Shown here in pieces: positions 34,401-41,391 of a DNA stretch of 56,255 nt. Within the stretch, counting starts at the first letter, position 1; every line of letters begins with the position of its first letter. The stretch spans positions 1 to 56,255 of the forward strand of contig JAUNVP010000016.1 of NCBI GenBank assembly GCA_030537615.1, in the 5' to 3' direction. This DNA comes from Actinomycetaceae bacterium. Its GTDB lineage: Bacteria; Actinomycetota; Actinomycetes; Actinomycetales; Actinomycetaceae. Both the position numbers and the translations under genes were made by a program. Under the pieces are notes generated by a model that saw nothing but the letters and a program-made list of their open reading frames with translations, did not search any database and was not told the DNA's origin.

Positions 34401-34479
34401 CCCGTTCCTCGCGGGAATCGTTGGAGCGCTCGTCTTTCCTCGACGGCGATCCCAACGGACGGTTACTGCGGGAGGATAA
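31414..34479 (+). CDS. FtsX-like ABC permease, large, PadR-regulated
   Basis: 1021 residues. It has one span near residues 20-40, an extracytoplasmic domain (~45-300), a group of spans from ~308 to ~430 (first FtsX domain), further spans at ~445-500 and ~525-550, a second large extracytoplasmic domain (~550-885) with a Cys pair (GCPGANP ... LSCRF), and three final spans (~890-1015) of the second FtsX domain. This duplicated layout is typical of MacB-like peptide or antibiotic permeases of Gram-positives. The substrate is unknown. The start is GTG 31414 overlapping the ATPase stop; an ATG at 31423 is also possible. Lipoprotein and small-peptide genes follow. Confidence 0.9.
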   Translation: MRAMAKIRALIRLAWRDTRSHWLRAIIVIGLVAVATVMINAKPLVHLVDEPAIKHAYQRIENAQASVDFAVDKNIIQEPLGRGFDRATSTHDTEDSNPWTVQKVRERAGALRDLAGEAEIVPVIATEYSILAGAESLAYPQFTAVQGPWKYISQGAVIASGRPPQSAGDIAISQTDAEALDISLGDTVRIIRMGPFGDTTEQPVQATVVGLIDGTGIFMAPGTFPQISRVLDTLLSGDSKPLSSADEAIAIEIPDITTFKIVGDTPIDWEQVREANREGLVVTSRAVIANPPIDQSKSEFNWEYETDPLWLLAFSLVASLAIFATALLVPLSILFAQSSIHTGRIVQTVGATRRQWFIVLSLIQAILVSAGIVLGHLLAMVVVWAYFSSRHERLYIVPFSWYNLLSQLVLAVIISYVSARIGYGQVKRAEEARALTPSAPSRRMTVTGVGLLVGSCVLIVLSLVTNSHISLALPLYVTGIALGIVILVPVTFHSLDKRLTRRRASSTERRRSIWKQAASLAILDLRRRRHRTVPAIAAITLATGGIFIVTALFGVSTLMQPDSDQLMDQKHGVIVPQSGTLDKELATQRFERAVDELNAYTTVTAQAILGGNYLDLMTRENAHLMLDTKGDSRLDRLVATRPHNLNDLYVKASDDAVIFRLGARSPDGQYHGCPGANPHSIHPELEGAPETEQQELSCRFLDIATHTSPANTFGVLTPEFLIDDGTFISQSGAQKLGDATHAAEVLRNGGVLVNDPGLIHDGKTTVVLAGLVSSPTFEEIPDPAFSDNFATLADVKDNEDIPVRIELRTLTVPATAYELPDSQGDAVMLSPQAAEQLGLKSVPVAQLVRFDTTPNWWSTHRATQAAHDAVPQVNVVVNAADYEAMMEYVFYLVLLTAIIMFITLMLAILSGLEVRKTLDILDAIGANSAVRRWFGAWYAGITVALGVIGGGLTLTIFYGVTVIANLVHRMLGEPQYLADLHLGQMLLFQPFALVVLPFLAGIVGALVFPRRRSQRTVTAGG

Positions 34480-34528
34480 TCTCGAGAGCATCCGACGGAC
34501 TCCGTTCGAAAATAACGCAGGAGGCTAG

Positions 34529-34642
34529 ATACTGCCCAGCCGGCTGATTATTGCACTCATCGTCGTTGCCGGTTCGATTCTCATCGCGTATGGCTCGTAT
34601 CTGCTGTGGCCGGGACGTCGTAGCTTGTGGATTAGCTTCTAA
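34529..34642 (+). CDS. Tiny single-span peptide with non-canonical start (ATA/CTG)
   Basis: A perfect AGGAGG (34519-34524) is followed, at proper spacing, by an open frame that begins ATA (34529) CTG (34532) and runs to TAA at 34640. It encodes about 36-37 residues: a short lead LPSRL, a hydrophobic span (IIALIVVAGSILIAYGSYLL) and a basic end WPGRRSLWISF. No ATG, GTG or TTG occurs in a usable position. Either CTG initiates, or a former ATG has become ATA. It lies 50 bp after the permease gene and may act as a small subunit. The composition is convincing, but expression is unproven. Confidence 0.45.
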   Translation: MLPSRLIIALIVVAGSILIAYGSYLLWPGRRSLWISF

Positions 34643-34858
34643 TAGACCGACCGTTTAGCCACTCATCATATTCTTAGTTTGTCCCAAACGATGGATAATT
34701 TTGTTGCTTATATGGACTCTATTGATTTTATTTGGGTGTAAGGCATTATCAAATATAGTGCTCAAACGGCGCTGAGCGCGCAGACGTATAGTTTGCCCGC
34801 GAAAATCAGTGAGATCTATGTGCGCAATGATGCGCAAGAAGGGCAAAGGATTGAAGAT
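34643..34858 (+). other. A/T-rich gap before the lipoprotein gene
   Basis: About 215 bp, more A/T-rich than the surroundings (for example GATTTTATTTGGGTGTAAGG), with no convincing ORF on either strand. It probably holds the promoter of the lipoprotein gene; I cannot assign -35 and -10 boxes with confidence. No clear terminator for the permease transcript is visible here. Confidence 0.4.
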
Positions 34859-35155
34859 ATGGCCACTCATGGAGTTCATCGCAGGGGTTGGCGAGCGGTC
34901 GTGGCTCTCCTAGCTTCGTCTGTAATAGTCGCAGGATGCTCTGGCTCATCAGCCAATAATGGTGGAGATACGAGCTGTGCGGACTTTCTTGAAATGAATG
35001 GATCAGAGCAGACAGAGGTAATTACTAAATTTATGGAGGACGAGGGGCGGGACCTGTCAGGAGCGAACGTCAACCTTCATAAGTTATCAGCTATCGCATT
35101 TTGTAACACGGTCGGAATGCCCGATTCAAAAATCCGTGAAATTGACGGAAAGTGA
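34859..35155 (+). CDS. Small secreted lipoprotein, hypothetical
   Basis: 98 residues. An N-terminal signal (MATHGVHRRGWRAVVALLAS) with the lipobox VAGC gives a mature lipoprotein of about 70 residues. The mature part is acidic and has two Cys about 45 residues apart (TSCADFLEMNGSEQ and AIAFCNTVGMPDSKI), probably disulfide-bonded. The pattern recalls small actinobacterial HdeA-like or DUF732-like secreted proteins, but I cannot assign a family. I chose the ATG at 34859 (AAAGGA 8 bp upstream; it begins the signal peptide). A longer frame from 34793 lacks a ribosome site. A tiny membrane peptide gene follows 9 bp later. Confidence 0.75.
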   Translation: MATHGVHRRGWRAVVALLASSVIVAGCSGSSANNGGDTSCADFLEMNGSEQTEVITKFMEDEGRDLSGANVNLHKLSAIAFCNTVGMPDSKIREIDGK

Positions 35156-35164
35156 GGGCAGAAT

Positions 35165-35308
35165 ATGCCGAGATGGATCGTAGGAATAACCGTTTTAATC
35201 GTAGTCATCGCAATCGCATACCTGTGGGGAGTAATCCAAGAAAGACTCGCAACAAAATCGGAAAGTGATGAGAGCGCCTCAGAAACTACTGAATTTCAAT
35301 CATCGTAG
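35165..35308 (+). CDS. Tiny single-span membrane peptide (47 residues)
   Basis: 47 residues: a short basic start MPRW, a hydrophobic span (IVGITVLIVVIAIAYLWGV), then an acidic hydrophilic tail rich in Ser, Glu and Thr (TKSESDESASETTEFQSS). GTGAGGG lies upstream at good spacing, and the gene starts 9 bp after the lipoprotein stop, so the two are probably cotranscribed. The topology would place the tail outside or inside depending on the basic lead. The family is unknown. Together with the other tiny peptide it frames the lipoprotein gene. Confidence 0.62.
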   Translation: MPRWIVGITVLIVVIAIAYLWGVIQERLATKSESDESASETTEFQSS

Positions 35309-35659
35309 GAACTAACAGCACCCGTCTGCATTCGGGGCGTGGTGGCCGTGATATCAGGTGTCTCGCACACTCAATCCCACAGTCGAATGGCTGGGACTGA
35401 TCAACCAGCGGTACCCGGTGTGCGACGCACCCTGGTCCAAGGTAGTGACGATGCTTTCATGTACGTTATTGGGGCAACGGGATTAATGAAACAAGCGAGC
35501 CTTTTCATTACTATCTGCGTCATCGGGGTGAACGCACGACTCTCATGCGTAGAAGGCAGTATGTTAAAGCTCGTAGGATTCGGGGAAGGCCGATCCCCTT
35601 GAGTTCGAATTCTAATTTGTATTGGGGCACGTGTTGGGTCACCGATCAGTTTGAGCATA
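35309..35659. other. Intergenic stretch without a supported gene
   Basis: About 350 bp between the small membrane peptide and the tRNA terminator. Frames of 85-87 codons exist on both strands, but they overlap each other, lack a ribosome site and show no recognisable motif. It might be decayed coding sequence. I see no repeats or insertion-sequence ends. Confidence 0.35.
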
Positions 35660-35706
35660 AAAATAACCGCTTCCGACCAAGTGTTTTACCTGATCAGAAG
35701 CGGTTT
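35660..35706 (-). terminator. Terminator of the tRNA-fMet gene
   Basis: On the minus strand, AACCGCTTC (35697-35705 reversed) pairs with GAAGCGGTT (35665-35673 reversed) around a 23-base loop and is followed by ATTTTTA. It lies 5 bp downstream of the tRNA 3' end. Confidence 0.75.
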
Positions 35707-35710
35707 GCAG

Positions 35711-35784
35711 TAGCGGGGGCCAGATTTGAACTGACGACCTCCGGGTTATGAGCCCGGCGAGCTACCGAACTGCTCCACCCCGCG
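35711..35784 (-). tRNA. tRNA-fMet (CAT), initiator
   Basis: 74 bases on the minus strand fold as a complete cloverleaf. The acceptor stem is CGCGGGG with CCCCGC, and C1 stands opposite U72 and is unpaired, as expected of an initiator. The D arm is GAGC-AGTTCGGTA-GCTC. The anticodon arm CCGGG-CTCATAA-CCCGG has anticodon CAT and the three G:C pairs that mark initiators. The T arm is GTCAG-TTCAAAT-CTGGC. CCA is not encoded (CTG follows A73). It has its own terminator downstream. Confidence 0.95.
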
Positions 35785-35885
35785 TCGGTAGTTCCACTCT
35801 AGGAGCCTAGCTTGAACAATGCAAATGAGAAGCTCGTGCGATATGTCACCGCGCCCAATTTGCGGTAGTGGTCTAACCTGACGAT

Positions 35886-36638
35886 ATGGAGCCTGTGAGT
35901 GTTCTACTTCCGTTCTTCGCGATTATCGTTCTCGGATCTATCGTGCAGAGTATTTCCGGGATGGGATTTGGTTTGGTTACTGTCCCTATCTTCGTTGCGT
36001 TATACGGTCCAATTGAGGGCGTGTTGTGGGGAAATGTCGTAGGGATGATTACGGCGTTGACGCTTATGGTGCAAAAGCGGGAGAACATTGACTGGGGGAT
36101 AGCCGGGCGTTTCTCACTCGCCTCCGTGCCCGCTATTGTTATCACCGTCTTGGCAATGAGACAGCTTGAATCAGCATCGCTTGACCTCTATGTCGGGGGT
36201 CTTATGCTCGTCATGGTGACCTTCGGACTGGTGGCGCCAAAACTCCCTGAGGCGAACGGTAAAATCTACGACTACATCACCGGCTTCGTTGGGGGATTTC
36301 TCTCCGCTTCAGTGGCGCAGTCCGGACCAGCCATGACCGCCTATGCACAAGCGACTCGGTGGAATCAGCTGAAGTTCGCCGCAACTTTGCAACCGTACTT
36401 CCTCGCCATGAATGTCGTGAATATTCCGCTTAAAATGACGGTCAGTATTGATCGGGCGAGCAGCACGTTGAGTATCCCGACATTACTGATTGGAGCGATG
36501 GGAATCGCTGCTGGAACACTTCTCGCCAAACGTTTGATCGCCTTTGTTTCGGCGCAGACAGCCCGGAAGTTTGCTATGGCCGTCGCATTCGTCGGTGCCA
36601 CCCTTGTGTTGTTTCGCGGCCTCACCGCGCTCATATAA
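35886..36638 (+). CDS. TauE/SafE (TSUP) family sulfite/anion exporter
   Basis: 250 residues with about eight spans. It shows the TSUP pattern: FAIIVLGSIVQSISGMGFGL near the N terminus (the conserved Gly-x-Gly half-helix), PIFVALYGPIEGVLWGNVVG, and in the second half YITGFVGGFLSASVAQSGPA with TRWNQLKFAATLQPYFLAMN. TSUP members export sulfite, sulfoacetate or related organosulfur anions, and some move thiosulfate inward. The gene lies directly before a CsoR/CstR-like operator and a Cys-motif membrane protein, which suggests reactive-sulfur handling (inference). The start ATG at 35886 is the only good one. Confidence 0.88.
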   Translation: MEPVSVLLPFFAIIVLGSIVQSISGMGFGLVTVPIFVALYGPIEGVLWGNVVGMITALTLMVQKRENIDWGIAGRFSLASVPAIVITVLAMRQLESASLDLYVGGLMLVMVTFGLVAPKLPEANGKIYDYITGFVGGFLSASVAQSGPAMTAYAQATRWNQLKFAATLQPYFLAMNVVNIPLKMTVSIDRASSTLSIPTLLIGAMGIAAGTLLAKRLIAFVSAQTARKFAMAVAFVGATLVLFRGLTALI

Positions 36639-36655
36639 ACCCCCTGGGGTATGAT
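36637..36655 (+). promoter_or_regulatory. CsoR/CstR-like GC palindrome over a putative -10 box
   Basis: ACCCCCTGGGGT (36639-36650) with A/T flanks (AA...AT) starts immediately after the TSUP stop. The form ATACCCC-nn-GGGGTAT is the recognised operator type of CsoR-family repressors, including the persulfide sensor CstR. The adjoining TATGAT (36650-36655) matches the -10 consensus at five of six positions, so binding would block a promoter for the next gene. No CsoR-family gene is in the window. Confidence 0.6.
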
Positions 36656-36676
36656 TGCCGCGACGGAGGAGGGACA

Positions 36677-37183
36677 ATGCCGAACGAATTTACAGAGCGG
36701 ACATTAGCGATTCTCAGCCAACCTCAGCCCACTGGGATTGGCACTGGATATCGCGGCTCAAGCGAAACTCGCCACCGAGCGCGTCGTAAGAAACTTCTGG
36801 TTGCGACCGCATGGGCGATCGCTGTCCTCCTCTTTCTTGGTCTACCCACCGATGTCATCCCCAATCCGATCTTTGGACGTGAAGTCCCGATCCGCTGGTG
36901 GGAATACCCGGTAATTGGACTGACCACCGCGTTGACGTTCGCATGGTTTGCAGTTCAAGCTCCTCCTATGGAGTTCCAGAAGAATGGTCGCCTGGTCGGG
37001 GGAGTCACGCTTGCGCTTTTCGCTGTGGCATGCCCGGTATGCAATAAAATCGTCCTTCTACTGTTGGGTACTGCCGGAGCCCTGGGCATTTGGGCACCGT
37101 TGCAACCCTATATCGCCGTGCTTTCGGTGGTCGCACTGGCACTTGCTCTGTGGTTGAGAATACGAGCTGCACGTCGGCAGTGA
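36677..37183 (+). CDS. Membrane protein with CPVCNK motif, unassigned
   Basis: 168 residues with a ~40-residue hydrophilic start and four spans (about 42-60, 76-96, 108-130 and 138-160). At the third/fourth span boundary it has LFAVACPVCNKIVLLLLGTAGALG, a membrane CxxC with adjacent Asn-Lys that looks like a redox or metal (Cu, Hg) site. I do not recognise the family. GGAGGAGGGAC lies just before the ATG at 36677. A CsoR/CstR-like operator lies 27 bp upstream and the TSUP exporter is the preceding gene, so a role in sulfur or copper stress is plausible but unproven. Confidence 0.75.
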   Translation: MPNEFTERTLAILSQPQPTGIGTGYRGSSETRHRARRKKLLVATAWAIAVLLFLGLPTDVIPNPIFGREVPIRWWEYPVIGLTTALTFAWFAVQAPPMEFQKNGRLVGGVTLALFAVACPVCNKIVLLLLGTAGALGIWAPLQPYIAVLSVVALALALWLRIRAARRQ

Positions 37184-37223
37184 ACTCGTTGACCACTAAT
37201 AAATCGCACTCGATGTTGCCCGG

Positions 37224-38453
37224 CTATTTGTCACTTCGATGAAGCACATCGGCGAACCGTCGCTGGACGCGGAACTCAGGATGAACCCACACGATAATCG
37301 TTGAAATCCCTGCCGCTACGACCGCGAACAAAACTGCGGCTACGTTATTCCAACCGTAAACTAACGTGCCAGTGATCGGCGCAAATACCCACGTCAGCCC
37401 GCCCGTGGCTGAGAGTAGTCCGGCAACAGCGCCTTGTTCTTCCGGTTTCACAGAAAGGCTGGCGCCCGCATTGTAGCCGGGGGCGGCCAATCCCATCCCA
37501 ACGCCGATACCGATGGCGGCACCGAGTAATACGATGATAGGGACAGGAAGAGCGACAACCAGTGCCGAGACGCAAACTAAACTGAGACCGATACGAAGTA
37601 AACGTCGCGGCGGCCACGATAGTCGCGGTACGAGCACAAGTTGAGAAAACACCGTTCCACCACCGGAGGCAAGCATTGCGATACCGGTGATTAACACCGC
37701 TTGGGAGGGTTCGTAGCCAAAGCGATCCTGGACGATGAAGCCGGTAATGATCTGCAGGACACCCATTGCAAAGAACATGCCGAATCCAACGATGAGGTAG
37801 GGCCGTATTCGACGGTCAGCAGGGGAGAGTGAGGGCGGATTCTCAAGCAAGGTATTCGACTCAGATTTCGGTATGAAAACGAGCGCAACTACCAGAGCGA
37901 TACCCACACTAATCGGTGTGGCATAGACCGGAGCTAGTAGCCACCAGGCAGCCAGTAACCCAGATATGAGCGCTCCAGCCATGGCTGCGATATTGAAGGA
38001 GGCTCCAAAAGTAGCCATTCCTTTTACCCGCGACTGCTCATCGGGCGTCAGCTCTGCAATTAATGCTTGACCAGTGGGAGGAACAGCCGCCACGGCAGCA
38101 CCAAAGAATCCGCCCCGGGCAATGATGATTCCGGTTGCCGCTATTCCGGCACTGATCATGAATGACATTCGCAAGTAGGTCACGACAGCGAAAATGATCC
38201 CGGCGGTCAGAGCTAATGACAGGGCAAAGACAAGGACGGGCTTGCGGCCAACCGAGACCGAGGCGCGCCCCCAACGCTGACTGAGCACAGTCACCATGAC
38301 GGCGGCTAGGGAGATGGCGGCTCCGATGTGCCACTCGGCCAGACCCATCGCCCGAGATAGCGGTGCGATAGCTGTGTTGAGTAGAAATTGGCCAACGTAG
38401 GTGAAGAATACGATGACAACAATGGCTCGTAGCATGCGTTCAGATTTCAACAC
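37224..38453 (-). CDS. Major facilitator superfamily transporter
   Basis: 409 residues with 12 predicted spans. MFS features are the loop 2-3 region SQRWGRASVSVGRKPVLVFA (motif A-like) and the central LIAELTPDEQSRVKGMATFGASFNIAAM region, with a hydrophilic middle loop (KSESNTLLENPPSLSPADRR) between the halves. The N-half repeats GGFFGAAVAAVPPTGQALIA. It looks like a drug-H+ antiporter family (DHA1) protein; the substrate cannot be assigned. It is convergent with the CPVCNK gene and divergent from the NUDIX gene (about 100 bp apart). Confidence 0.9.
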   Translation of the reverse strand: MLKSERMLRAIVVIVFFTYVGQFLLNTAIAPLSRAMGLAEWHIGAAISLAAVMVTVLSQRWGRASVSVGRKPVLVFALSLALTAGIIFAVVTYLRMSFMISAGIAATGIIIARGGFFGAAVAAVPPTGQALIAELTPDEQSRVKGMATFGASFNIAAMAGALISGLLAAWWLLAPVYATPISVGIALVVALVFIPKSESNTLLENPPSLSPADRRIRPYLIVGFGMFFAMGVLQIITGFIVQDRFGYEPSQAVLITGIAMLASGGGTVFSQLVLVPRLSWPPRRLLRIGLSLVCVSALVVALPVPIIVLLGAAIGIGVGMGLAAPGYNAGASLSVKPEEQGAVAGLLSATGGLTWVFAPITGTLVYGWNNVAAVLFAVVAAGISTIIVWVHPEFRVQRRFADVLHRSDK

Positions 38454-38556
38454 AGATCAAGAATACGCGTCCGTTTCAATACGGTCGATTTCCCCCATTG
38501 AGTTGCCACATCATGCCAACGCGGGGCTAGGCACGAGTCGGCGATAGAATACCGGT

Positions 38557-39030
38557 ATGTCTATTCCTCCTTTCATCGTTGAACTTCGCAAGCACATCGG
38601 AACCGCAGAACTATGGTTATCGGGAGTAACTGCTGTCGTCACGAACACTGAACGCACTCACGTCCTCCTCGTTAAACGAAGTGACAACGGGCAGTGGACT
38701 CCTATCACCGGGATTATCGACCCCCGTGAGCAACCGGCCGTTACGGCAATGCGCGAAGCCAAGGAAGAAGCAAACATAACCATTCGCATTGAGCGCCTGC
38801 TCGGTGTCGACGTGGTCGGACCGGTTGCCTATGACAATGGTGACACCACGAGCTATCTTGACATCGCCTTTCACGCTACTTACCGCAGTGGAGACCCGTA
38901 CCCTGCCGATGGCGAGAATACCGAGGTCAAATGGTTTCCCGTCACGGATCTTCCGCCACTGAACAACAGATTTGCCGGCTGTGTCGAACGCGCTCTCAGC
39001 GACGAGGAACGGGCATATTTCGAGATTTGA
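38557..39030 (+). CDS. NUDIX hydrolase
   Basis: 157 residues. NUDIX fold that hydrolyses a nucleoside diphosphate linked to another moiety. The box is complete: GIIDPREQPAVTAMREAKEE, with the family pattern G-x5-E-x7-REAKEE, followed by ANITIRIERLLGVD. The N-terminal half includes VTNTERTHVLLVKRSDNGQW, typical of housekeeping NUDIX proteins such as ADP-ribose or dGTP pyrophosphatases; the substrate is not readable. No signal or span. The following ~205 bp up to folA contain a GCGTGC-TTGC-GCACGC hairpin but no gene. Confidence 0.92.
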   Translation: MSIPPFIVELRKHIGTAELWLSGVTAVVTNTERTHVLLVKRSDNGQWTPITGIIDPREQPAVTAMREAKEEANITIRIERLLGVDVVGPVAYDNGDTTSYLDIAFHATYRSGDPYPADGENTEVKWFPVTDLPPLNNRFAGCVERALSDEERAYFEI

Positions 39031-39237
39031 ACGCGTGAACTGAGCCGATCTTGCGTGGTCAGAACACTTTCCCTGATAGGAGACTCTTTCTTCCCTCCTC
39101 GCGGTGAAGGGAGATCAAGCCGGAAGCCCGCACCGATGAGCGCAGAAGATTGTTCGGAGATCTCGCTCGAATCGCTTGACATGATGCGGCGTGCTTGCGC
39201 ACGCATGTGTGCGCTTCCGATCAGAAGTCAGTGCCAA

Positions 39238-39759
39238 CTATCGCGCGTGGCTGGATCGAACGTAGGTAGTAATCTTCCACCGCGCATCGCCGGATTTTTC
39301 GCGCCACTGCGAGTCAGAGCGTTCCGGATCGACGGTCCACTGTCGCGGGGATATGTGTGGAGCGTAGACTGCCGATTCATCGGCCTCAAACGCCATATCG
39401 AGGTCGGTGACGATAAGCTCATCGGCAATCCCCATGGCTTCGGTATAGACCTGTCCACCCCCGGCGATCCAGATCTGGTCCGAACTCCAGCGCGCCAGCA
39501 TAATAGCGTCTTCCAGACTGTGTGCCACCTCAGCACCGGGAGCGTGATACATCGGTTTATGAGTGATAACGATGTTCTTGCGGCCCGGCAGGGGAGCAGC
39601 GTCACCGAGAGCTTCCCACGAAGCGCGGCCCATGATGACAGGATTACCCATCGTCGTTTTCTTAAAGTGCATAAAATCAGCCGGCACTCGCCACACCATT
39701 CCAGTGCCGGTGCCGAGCAAACCGTTGGCGTCCTGCGCCCAAATCATCCCAATCGTCAC
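39238..39759 (-). CDS. folA: Dihydrofolate reductase
   Basis: 173 residues. Reduces dihydrofolate to tetrahydrofolate with NADPH in the cytoplasm; target of trimethoprim-type inhibitors. Landmarks are IGMIWAQDANGLLGTGTGMV, WRVPADFMHFKKTTMGNPVI (the substrate-binding Asp follows Pro-Ala), MGRASWEALGDAAPLPGRKN, and QIWIAGGGQVYTEAMGIADE (the Gly-Gly cofactor loop). It starts 8 bp after the thyA stop on the same strand, the classical thyA-folA pair, so dihydrofolate made by thymidylate synthase is recycled by a cotranscribed enzyme. Confidence 0.97.
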   Translation of the reverse strand: MTIGMIWAQDANGLLGTGTGMVWRVPADFMHFKKTTMGNPVIMGRASWEALGDAAPLPGRKNIVITHKPMYHAPGAEVAHSLEDAIMLARWSSDQIWIAGGGQVYTEAMGIADELIVTDLDMAFEADESAVYAPHISPRQWTVDPERSDSQWREKSGDARWKITTYVRSSHAR

Positions 39760-39767
39760 AGTGACCT

Positions 39768-40568
39768 CTAAACCGCGACCGGCGCTTTAATAGTGGGGTG
39801 GTGCTGATACCCCTCGATGACGATGTCGTCGAAAGAATAATCGAACAGTGACGGTGCCCGGTTGAGACGCAACTGTGGGAACGGATACGGTTCGCGTTCC
39901 AGTTGCGTGCGCACCTGTTCACGGTGGTTGGAGTAAATGTGGCAATCTCCGCCGGTCCAGATGAGTTCACCGACGGCGAGATCACTTTGCTGAGCAATCA
40001 TATGGGTGAGGAGAGCATACGAGGCGATGTTGAACGGCACACCGAGGAACAGGTCGGCTGAGCGCTGATAGATCTGAAGAGACAGTTTTCCATCGGCGAC
40101 GTAGAGTTGGAAAAACGCGTGGCAAGGAGCAAGCGCCATCTTGTCGAGTTCCGACACGTTCCATGCCGATACCATCATGCGGCGAGAATCCGGATCAGCT
40201 TTCACCGTGTTCAGGACCTCAGAGAGCTGGTCGACATGCCCTCCGTCTGGGGTCGGCCACGACCTCCACTGCACGCCGTACACCGGGCCGAGTTCGCCGT
40301 CCTCATCCGCCCATTCGTTCCAGATTTGAATCCCGTGTTCTTGTAACCAACGCACATTTGAATCGCCCCGCAAGAACCACAGGAGCTCGCCAACAACGGA
40401 TTTGAAATGCACCCGCTTCGTCGTGATGAGGGGGAATGAATCAGCCAGGTCAAAACGTAGTTGACGCCCGAATACGGATACCGTTCCAGTCCCGGTACGA
40501 TCGGACTTTTGTGCCCCGTGGGCAAGTACATCGCGCAGTAGATCTTCGTAGGCGGTATTTAGGATCAC
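39768..40568 (-). CDS. thyA: Thymidylate synthase
   Basis: 266 residues. Methylates dUMP to dTMP using methylene-tetrahydrofolate, yielding dihydrofolate. The catalytic Cys is in [11 protein letters not shown]. Other marks are [60 protein letters not shown] (dUMP/folate site) and GDCHIYSNH. The frame is open further upstream, but the family N terminus begins [10 protein letters not shown], so I chose the GTG at 40568 (GGGGG about 4 bp upstream); the extra upstream residues are out-of-family. Length matches E. coli ThyA (264). folA follows. Confidence 0.96.
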   Translation of the reverse strand: MILNTAYEDLLRDVLAHGAQKSDRTGTGTVSVFGRQLRFDLADSFPLITTKRVHFKSVVGELLWFLRGDSNVRWLQEHGIQIWNEWADEDGELGPVYGVQWRSWPTPDGGHVDQLSEVLNTVKADPDSRRMMVSAWNVSELDKMALAPCHAFFQLYVADGKLSLQIYQRSADLFLGVPFNIASYALLTHMIAQQSDLAVGELIWTGGDCHIYSNHREQVRTQLEREPYPFPQLRLNRAPSLFDYSFDDIVIEGYQHHPTIKAPVAV

Positions 40569-40614
40569 AAAACCCCCAGGTCGGTAGACGCTTATGGCAC
40601 TACCGTAGCAGTCG

Positions 40615-41376
40615 TCAGGCGTGGATCGTGAGATCCACGTCGACGGGGTAGGCAAACTCTGTCGGCGCCGGTCCAAGCGCATTCGTCACTCCGTCAATGA
40701 CGTTACCGGCCATCGATCGACCGATAACCCATCCGAGCGCGGCACCAATACCGAAGGGCATGACGCGCCCAAAGGTGGCTGTGATGCCCCGGCGAGTCGC
40801 CTGCTTACTCGCTTGCTTGGCCAAAGCTGTATTAACACGTTTGATGGTCTGGCGCTGGACATCAGATGCGTATCCCTTGAGAGCAGTGAGCGTTGAGAAA
40901 CCGAACTGAGAGGACGCGATCTCCGCCCCCTGCTCACCCATCAGTGAGGTCAGAACGAGTAGGCGGCGCTTGTCGATGTCATCGATGGGAATTCCATGGA
41001 TATGCGCGAGGGTGAGGACGTAATAGCCTGCCTGAGTGACAAAACCGACCAGTTGGGCCGACGACACCCCAAGACCGGCGATTGTTCCCAATCCAGGAAA
41101 CGCCGCGGTGGCACCCGCAGCACCCGACGTGCCGGACGCAAGACGTCGGAACTGTTTTGTAACAATTCTTTCTAGATCTGCTGGAGTCGCGTGCGGGTGT
41201 TCTTTGCGTAGCTCGTTAACTTTCCGGATGATCGACTCGTTGGGAATATCGATCATTGTGTCAATGACATCACTGACTGATCGCGCCGACTTGAGAGCCG
41301 CCAGCGCAGAACCGGTTGCCTTCACTCCCCGCGAGACGTTGCCGGGAATGCTCTTGAGATCTCGGACGATGCCCAT
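40615..41376 (-). CDS. EcsC-like protein
   Basis: 253 residues. Matches the EcsC protein family: an amphipathic N-terminal half, then [20 protein letters not shown] and [20 protein letters not shown] (Gly/Ala membrane-inserting hairpin), [20 protein letters not shown], and a C-terminal [20 protein letters not shown]. EcsC is a peripheral or membrane-associated protein of unclear function, first noted beside the EcsAB transporter of Bacillus; no such transporter is here. It belongs to the minus-strand run DUF2505-OsmC-EcsC-thyA-folA, with a 46-bp gap to thyA. Confidence 0.8.
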   Translation of the reverse strand: MGIVRDLKSIPGNVSRGVKATGSALAALKSARSVSDVIDTMIDIPNESIIRKVNELRKEHPHATPADLERIVTKQFRRLASGTSGAAGATAAFPGLGTIAGLGVSSAQLVGFVTQAGYYVLTLAHIHGIPIDDIDKRRLLVLTSLMGEQGAEIASSQFGFSTLTALKGYASDVQRQTIKRVNTALAKQASKQATRRGITATFGRVMPFGIGAALGWVIGRSMAGNVIDGVTNALGPAPTEFAYPVDVDLTIHA

Positions 41377-41391
41377 CTACTTCCTTTGTTA

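Noticed and set aside
35711-35784. C1-U72 mismatch in tRNA-fMet as an oddity
   Set aside because: An unpaired first base is the normal mark of a bacterial initiator tRNA, and the U72 form is, as far as I recall, usual in Actinobacteria.
39185-39215. GCGTGC-TTGC-GCACGC hairpin downstream of folA as a terminator
   Set aside because: It has no T tract in either direction, so I cannot call it a terminator with confidence.
39055-39771. 238-codon plus-strand frame over folA
   Set aside because: Opposite strand to clear DHFR motifs; no recognisable protein and no ribosome site.
40569-40682. 38-residue N-terminal extension of ThyA
   Set aside because: Family N terminus begins at the GTG 40568; the extra residues are out-of-family and overlap the EcsC gene's 3' end.
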